In this document: positions 60,160-64,000 of the stretch, piece after piece | Numbering within the stretch: the first letter of the stretch is position 1 | Layout of the letters: every line of letters begins with the position of its first letter | NCBI GenBank assembly: GCA_963825575.1 | Contig: CAWGUB010000033.1 | Span: 1-64,000 of the forward strand | Length of the DNA stretch: 64,000 bases | DNA from: JAFDBW01 sp963825575 | GTDB taxonomy: Bacteria > Desulfobacterota > Desulfuromonadia > Desulfuromonadales > BM103 | Direction of reading: 5' to 3' | Translations under genes and position numbers: made by a program | The notes under the pieces: generated by a model | The model's database searches: none | What the model saw: the letters and a program-made list of their open reading frames with translations, nothing else | What the model was told of the DNA's origin: nothing

Positions 60160-60228
60160 ATTGCCGATTGCCAAGCAATCAATTTCTGTTTAAATGGATT
60201 GTGAAGAGACCTTTCACAGGAGGTGGGT

Positions 60229-60600
60229 ATGAAAAAGTTACTAAGCGTTTTTTGTACAATTTTTCTGATTCTGGCTCCAGTCTCGGTCATGGCAAAGAAT
60301 TCTGGTAAAGGAAAGGGCGAGGGCCCGTCGCCGAGCTCCTCAGCCTACGAACATGCTTCGGACAATGCCAAGTTCAAGCGTGGTGAAGATTGGCAGGGTG
60401 GTAAAGGGAAAGCAGAAGACCGGGATGATGACGAATTGGAAGATGACGGAGACGATGGTAAAAGTAAAAAAGAGAAAGATCGTGATCGCGACAGAAAGAA
60501 GAAGTCCAAAAAAGGTGAAAATGAGCCAGATGATATTAAAGCCGATGATGATGAAAAAATGGAAATGAAGCAATCTGGTAAGGGCAAAGAAAAGAAGTAA
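60229..60600 (+). CDS. Small secreted, highly charged low-complexity protein
   Basis: A 123-residue protein of unknown function. MKKLLSVFCTIFLILAPVSVMA is a clear Sec signal peptide. The mature part starts with a Gly/Lys/Ser stretch and a SAYEHASDNAKFKRGEDW segment. It then becomes almost pure Asp/Glu/Lys/Arg (DRDDDELEDDGDDG, KSKKEKDRDRDRKKKSKKGE). It has no cysteine after the signal and no visible fold. AGGAGG lies five bases before ATG 60229. It has its own terminator at 60691-60723. Metal or polyanion binding is possible but unproven. Confidence 0.85.
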   Translation: MKKLLSVFCTIFLILAPVSVMAKNSGKGKGEGPSPSSSAYEHASDNAKFKRGEDWQGGKGKAEDRDDDELEDDGDDGKSKKEKDRDRDRKKKSKKGENEPDDIKADDDEKMEMKQSGKGKEKK

Positions 60601-60690
60601 TTGTAGTCGAAAGATTCTTTGAGCGACTTCAACGAAACCGTCAAACGGAATAAAAGTAACTGGAACTGACCATTGATTGAATAACATCAG

Positions 60691-60723
60691 AAAGCCGGAG
60701 CCCATACGGGACTGCGGCTTTTT
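60691..60723 (+). terminator. Terminator after the charged secreted protein gene
   Basis: AAAGCCG at 60691-60697 pairs with CGGCTTT at about 60715-60721, with an inner CCC/GGG stem around ATAC, followed by TT. The hairpin lies about 90 bp after the stop at 60600. Confidence 0.72.
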
Positions 60724-60770
60724 GTAATGTTTGCCTTTCTGTTGCTACAGAAAAGGATGAACCAGTCTGT

Positions 60771-61949
60771 ATGAGATATCTAAATACGAATCGCCCTGAA
60801 TGGGGTGCTCTCAAGGTTCTGGTCGGCGGTATCCTCGGCATGGTGGTTGCCATGGGAATCGGCAGATTCGTCTTTACGCCAATCCTGCCGTTGATGCAGC
60901 GAGACCTGGGCATGACCAACAGCGTTGCCGGATGGCTCGCCGGCCTGAATTACCTGGGCTATCTGTGTGGCGCAATCATGTGCTCGGTATCACCTGGTCT
61001 GCTTCGTTCCCGGCTGATAACTGGTGGCTCTCTGCTCGTCAGTCTTGCAACCACGCTGTTCATGGGGGCGACTCTCAGTCCCCAGTGGTGGGGGCTGATG
61101 CGTTTTGCCGGTGGCTTTGCGAGCGCCGTACTGTTTATTGTGATTACTGCAGAAGTTGGGGAAACTCTCAGTCGACGCGGTTATGGCCACTGGCTTGGTG
61201 CCTTGTACGGAGGGATCGGACTGGGGATTGCGATCAGTGGTCTTATCGTCCCGCTGCTGGATAAACTTGGCGGTTGGCATGGTGCCTGGTACGGAGCGGG
61301 TGTCCTCGCCGCCATTCTGGCGGCTACAGGTGTTTTGCTCGGCCGCAGGCGAGAACTGGTCAAACCGATTACGATTGAAGCATCCCGTTTGCCTGTTTCC
61401 CTGGCCAGGGTGCGATTGTTGTCGGTCGGGTACTTCTTCGAGGGGCTCGGATATATCGTTACGGCTACATTTCTTGTCGCGATTATCTCCTTGACGCCGG
61501 GGCTGGAAGATTTTGCTCCCTACAGCTGGGTCGCAGTTGGTCTTGCTGCCGTCCCTTCGACAATTTTATGGCCTTATCTTGGTCGTCGTATCGGCAACAG
61601 GCAGGCCTTGCTCTGTGCATATGCCCTGCAGGCGGCAGGTATCCTGGTCAGCATCGGCGCGGAGTCGATTGTTGCAGTGCTTTTTGCAGCCGTGTCATTC
61701 GGCGGCACCTTCCTCGGAGTTGTTGCCCTGACCCTGACCGAGGGGAACCTTCGCCTGCCTGGTGATGGCCGCCGCGCCGCGGCTTTCCTGACCGCCAGTT
61801 TCGGAATCGGCCAGGTGCTCGGGCCGGTCTTTGCCGGAGTTCTTGCAGACATTCAGGAGGGGTTTGCCATACCCCTGATGCTGGCCTCTGTCTGTGTTGC
61901 TCTTGCCGGTCTTTGTGTTGTCCTGGACAGGCAATTCCAACGACAATAA
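60771..61949 (+). CDS. MFS transporter of the YbfB/YjiJ type
   Basis: A 392-residue inner-membrane protein with about twelve hydrophobic segments. GGILGMVVAMGIGRFVFTPI and GWLAGLNYLGYLCGA are the signature of the YbfB/YjiJ MFS family. SRRGYGHWLGALYGGIGLGI and the C-terminal AAAFLTASFGIGQVLGPV are also typical. The transported compound is unknown. Only a weak ribosome binding site is visible. It is convergent with the DUF2917 gene and close to, but not in, an operon with the MocR unit. Confidence 0.92.
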   Translation: MRYLNTNRPEWGALKVLVGGILGMVVAMGIGRFVFTPILPLMQRDLGMTNSVAGWLAGLNYLGYLCGAIMCSVSPGLLRSRLITGGSLLVSLATTLFMGATLSPQWWGLMRFAGGFASAVLFIVITAEVGETLSRRGYGHWLGALYGGIGLGIAISGLIVPLLDKLGGWHGAWYGAGVLAAILAATGVLLGRRRELVKPITIEASRLPVSLARVRLLSVGYFFEGLGYIVTATFLVAIISLTPGLEDFAPYSWVAVGLAAVPSTILWPYLGRRIGNRQALLCAYALQAAGILVSIGAESIVAVLFAAVSFGGTFLGVVALTLTEGNLRLPGDGRRAAAFLTASFGIGQVLGPVFAGVLADIQEGFAIPLMLASVCVALAGLCVVLDRQFQRQ

Positions 61950-61976
61950 TCACAAAACAACCACAGGGTGTTATGG

Positions 61977-62264
61977 TCAGGTCCCGGTCACGCAACCTTT
62001 TAGTATCCCGTTGATTGCTTTAAAAGGATCCGGACGCCTGCCCTGAGGTGCTGTTTGCACCAGCATGAATCGGCACCGTTCCGTGGCGGTAATGATCAAC
62101 TGCCCGTTAGTCCGGACGGTGAAACTGTCTCCTGCGCCAAGGATATGATCACGACTGTCGCCAGACTGGGTCAGCCAGCAGCGACCTTCCAAGCACTCGA
62201 TGCGTACCCCACGCAGCCCTTCTCCAAGATCAAGCAGCTCACGCTTGTTCAACAGCAGATTCAT
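61977..62264 (-). CDS. DUF2917 domain protein
   Basis: A 95-residue protein. LNKRELLDLGEGLRGVRIECLEGRCWLTQSGD-type sequence with DHILGAGDSFTV is the DUF2917 pattern, probably a small cupin-like beta fold. The ATG at 62264 has AGGGGG at good spacing; an upstream start would put it inside that site. It is divergent from the MocR-type regulator, with shared control sequences at 62337-62380. DUF2917 genes are often seen beside such regulators and EamA transporters; the function is not established. Confidence 0.85.
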   Translation of the reverse strand: MNLLLNKRELLDLGEGLRGVRIECLEGRCWLTQSGDSRDHILGAGDSFTVRTNGQLIITATERCRFMLVQTAPQGRRPDPFKAINGILKGCVTGT

Positions 62265-62336
62265 AGCAGCCCCCTTTGACAAAATGTTGAGCTTTGCATT
62301 TAAACGTTTTTCATAACTTTGTGCCAGATACAGTCC

Positions 62337-62365
62337 TTTACAATTGTAACCAGCACAATTAATCT
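62337..62365 (+). promoter_or_regulatory. Sigma-70-type promoter of the MocR-type regulator gene
   Basis: TTTACA at 62337-62342, a 17-bp spacer and TAATCT at 62360-62365 fit the consensus well. The regulator gene starts about 110 bp downstream. Two palindromic motifs overlap this promoter. Confidence 0.5.
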
Positions 62366-62380
62366 ATTTAAAAATTGTGC
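62339..62380. promoter_or_regulatory. Candidate operator in the divergent DUF2917/MocR region
   Basis: TACAATTGTA at 62339-62348 is a perfect 10-bp palindrome. GCACAATT at 62353-62360 and AATTGTGC at 62373-62380 form an inverted repeat with a 12-bp spacer. All share the core ACAATT/AATTGT and overlap the promoter at 62337-62365. Autoregulation by the MocR-type protein is the obvious hypothesis. Confidence 0.45.
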
Positions 62381-62474
62381 CCATGGTTAGACGTGGCAAC
62401 TGTATCTGTTGCCCCGGAGGACAAACTGATATGAATAGAGCGCATTGGAAAATCCTTAGCATGAGGTGACGAAG

Positions 62475-63941
62475 ATGATTGATATCAATGTGCGGCAAGA
62501 AAATAGCATCCCTCTTTATGAGGAAGTGGCCGGAAAGATCACTTTCCTGGTCGAGAAGGGGGCGTTGCGCCCCGGTGACCGTGTGCCATCAATTCGTAAG
62601 TTGAGCAAACAGCTCCAAGTCAGTATCAATACAGTCAAGGAGGCGTATAACCTCCTGGAGGATCGCTGTATGCTGGAGGCACGTCCGCAGTCCGGTTATT
62701 ACGTGCGGGCTCGCTTGCCAGAGCTTCCTGCCGAACCAATAGTTGATCCGCCGGCGATCAATCCTGCCGAAGTGAGTCTGTCGAAGGTCTACCGGGTCGT
62801 GATGCGTGACCTGCTTGACCCGAAACTGCTGCAACTCGGCATCGCCATCCCGAATCCTGAGCTCCTGCCGATTAAAAAGTTGAACCGCATGCTGGCGAGA
62901 GAAATACGGCGTTTTCCCATCCAGTCAGTCTCTTACGAACTCCCTCCAGGGAATCTTCGCCTGCGCAAACAGATTGCGCAAAGGCTGTTGCTCTCGGGGT
63001 GTACGTTGAGTCCGGACCAGATCGTGATTACGTCCGGCTGTGTTGAGGCCGTGGTCCTGGCATTACGTGCATTGTGCAAGCCTGGCGATGCCGTGGCGAT
63101 TGAAACCCCGGTTTATTTTAATTTCCTGCAGATGATCCAGGACCTTGGGCTAAAGGCTCTTGAAATACCCGCTTCTCCACGTGGCGGTATCAGCCTCGAA
63201 GCGCTTGAATTTGCCCTGGATCGCAATGCCGGTCAGGTCAAGGCCTGCATCGTCCTGTCAAATTTCAACAATCCCCTCGGCAGCAGCATGTCCGATGAAG
63301 ACAAGCAACGCCTGGTCAGGATGCTCGAAGATCGTCAGGTGCCGCTGATCGAAGATGATATCTATGGTGATCTTTCGTTCAGCGATGAGCGCCCGTCTGT
63401 CGCAAAAGCCTTCGATAAAACCGGCAACGTCATGCTCTGCTCATCATTCAGCAAGACCGTTGCGCCAGGATACAGGGTCGGGTGGATCGCCGCGGGGCGC
63501 TACCAGGAACAGATCGAGCGCGGCAAGATGCTCGCCAACGTCGCGACCTCGAGCCCGCCTCAACTGGCAATTGCCGAATTCCTGGCCAACGGAGGTTACG
63601 AGCACCACCTGCGTACGGTCCGTCGGGTTTATGCCCGTCAGGCGGCCCGGATGAGTGATGCGATTGGCAGGTTTTTTCCCGATGGGACGAGGGTCTCGCG
63701 GCCACAGGGCGGCTTTGTACTCTGGGTTGAAATGCCGGACAAGGTGGACGCGATTGTCCTGTATGAACAGGCCAAGGCGCAGGGGATTACCATTGCCCCG
63801 GGAGTCATCTTTTCGGTGGACGGCAGGTACCGCAACTGCATACGACTGAATGCCGCCTGCTGGACGCCGGCCGTGGAAGTTGCCATCGGAACCCTCGGTC
63901 GCCTGGCTGACAACCAACTGCTTGCCGGAGCGCATGGTTAA
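62475..63941 (+). CDS. MocR-type regulator: GntR DNA-binding domain fused to a PLP aminotransferase fold
   Basis: A 488-residue protein. Residues 8-78 are a GntR winged helix (IPLYEEVAGKITFLVEKG, RVPSIRKLSKQLQVSINTV). Residues 105-480 have the class I/II aminotransferase fold (YELPPGNLRLRKQIAQRL, SNFNNPLGSSM, LIEDDIYGDLSF, SSFSKTVAPGYRVGWIAAG with the PLP Lys). Such proteins are PLP-sensing transcription regulators. ATG 62475 has GAGGTG six bases upstream; GTG 62466 is inside that region. The transporter gene follows after three bases, so it is a likely target and partner. Confidence 0.93.
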   Translation: MIDINVRQENSIPLYEEVAGKITFLVEKGALRPGDRVPSIRKLSKQLQVSINTVKEAYNLLEDRCMLEARPQSGYYVRARLPELPAEPIVDPPAINPAEVSLSKVYRVVMRDLLDPKLLQLGIAIPNPELLPIKKLNRMLAREIRRFPIQSVSYELPPGNLRLRKQIAQRLLLSGCTLSPDQIVITSGCVEAVVLALRALCKPGDAVAIETPVYFNFLQMIQDLGLKALEIPASPRGGISLEALEFALDRNAGQVKACIVLSNFNNPLGSSMSDEDKQRLVRMLEDRQVPLIEDDIYGDLSFSDERPSVAKAFDKTGNVMLCSSFSKTVAPGYRVGWIAAGRYQEQIERGKMLANVATSSPPQLAIAEFLANGGYEHHLRTVRRVYARQAARMSDAIGRFFPDGTRVSRPQGGFVLWVEMPDKVDAIVLYEQAKAQGITIAPGVIFSVDGRYRNCIRLNAACWTPAVEVAIGTLGRLADNQLLAGAHG

Positions 63942-63944
63942 CTA

Positions 63945-64000
63945 ATGGCCAATGTACTTTTTTACGCGATTACGGTCCTGATTTGGGGCTCCACCTGGCT
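63945..64000 (+). CDS. EamA/DMT-type transporter (5' end only)
   Basis: The ATG at 63945, three bases after the MocR-type regulator stop, opens a frame that runs off the window. The 18 residues read MANVLFYAITVLIWGSTW; the hydrophobic helix ending in WGSTW is the usual start of EamA drug/metabolite transporters. The coupling to the regulator supports this call. Confidence 0.7.
   Translation, partial: MANVLFYAITVLIWGSTW

Overview
The window looks like a chromosomal segment of a Gram-negative deltaproteobacterium, most likely a Desulfuromonadales relative. This is inferred from the gene set: PATAN (DUF4388) proteins, a CheA-centred cluster with several receivers, a malic enzyme fused to a phosphotransacetylase-like domain, archaeal-type ApgM, DUF2148, DUF2917, and LptE/MurJ/Tol-type envelope genes. 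I see no tRNA, rRNA, CRISPR, phage or insertion sequence. The two ends cut genes: a short C-terminal tail at 1-81 and the start of an EamA-type transporter at 63945-64000.

Region 1 (1-12 kb, all plus strand) is a nucleotide-sugar and sulfate-activation block. It holds a DUF2061/APS-kinase-like fusion, cysD, cysN/C, cysQ, gmd, fcl, manC, manB and a UDP-glucuronate 4-epimerase-like gene. Together they would make GDP-mannose, GDP-L-fucose, a UDP-uronic acid and PAPS, and would remove PAP. No PAPS reductase is present. The natural reading is synthesis of a sulfated, fucose-containing surface polysaccharide, not sulfate assimilation. cysN/C and cysQ each carry two single-base-type indels, four within about 1 kb. 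Every gap between genes from 82 to 13837 is filled by degenerate arrays with a seven-base period, often as inverted halves just after a stop codon and just before a start codon. Two such arrays lie inside coding sequence (manC and the 5' end of the epimerase).

Region 2 (12.2-27 kb) holds der, then a long tightly packed CheA operon. In order it encodes PATAN-receiver, CheY-like, CheA, an ExeA/GspA-like AAA+ ATPase, CheW, receiver, CheW, zinc-ribbon plus degenerate receiver, a large HEAT-repeat protein, CheR, CheB, coiled-coil/GAF and CheY-like. It has no chemoreceptor and no flagellar gene. infA and leuS follow.

Region 3 (27-50 kb) is mostly housekeeping. It includes leuS-lptE-holA, rpsT (minus), murJ-ogt, a lipoprotein metallopeptidase, an ADP-ribosylglycohydrolase, a DUF2148 protein and a NUDIX hydrolase. 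It also includes glnB-glnA behind a sigma-54-like promoter, thrC and maeB (both minus), a YfcE-like phosphodiesterase, a HIT protein, tolQ/exbB-tolR/exbD, pfkA, a GAF-containing methyl-accepting protein, and a minus-strand pair of an unknown gene with a CDF cation exporter.

Region 4 (50-64 kb) holds mutS, an AMIN-type amidase, glnD, xerD, apgM, a secreted charged protein, a YbfB/YjiJ-type MFS transporter, and a divergent DUF2917 / MocR-type regulator pair followed by the EamA gene. glnB, glnA and glnD in one window give most of the PII nitrogen-signalling circuit.
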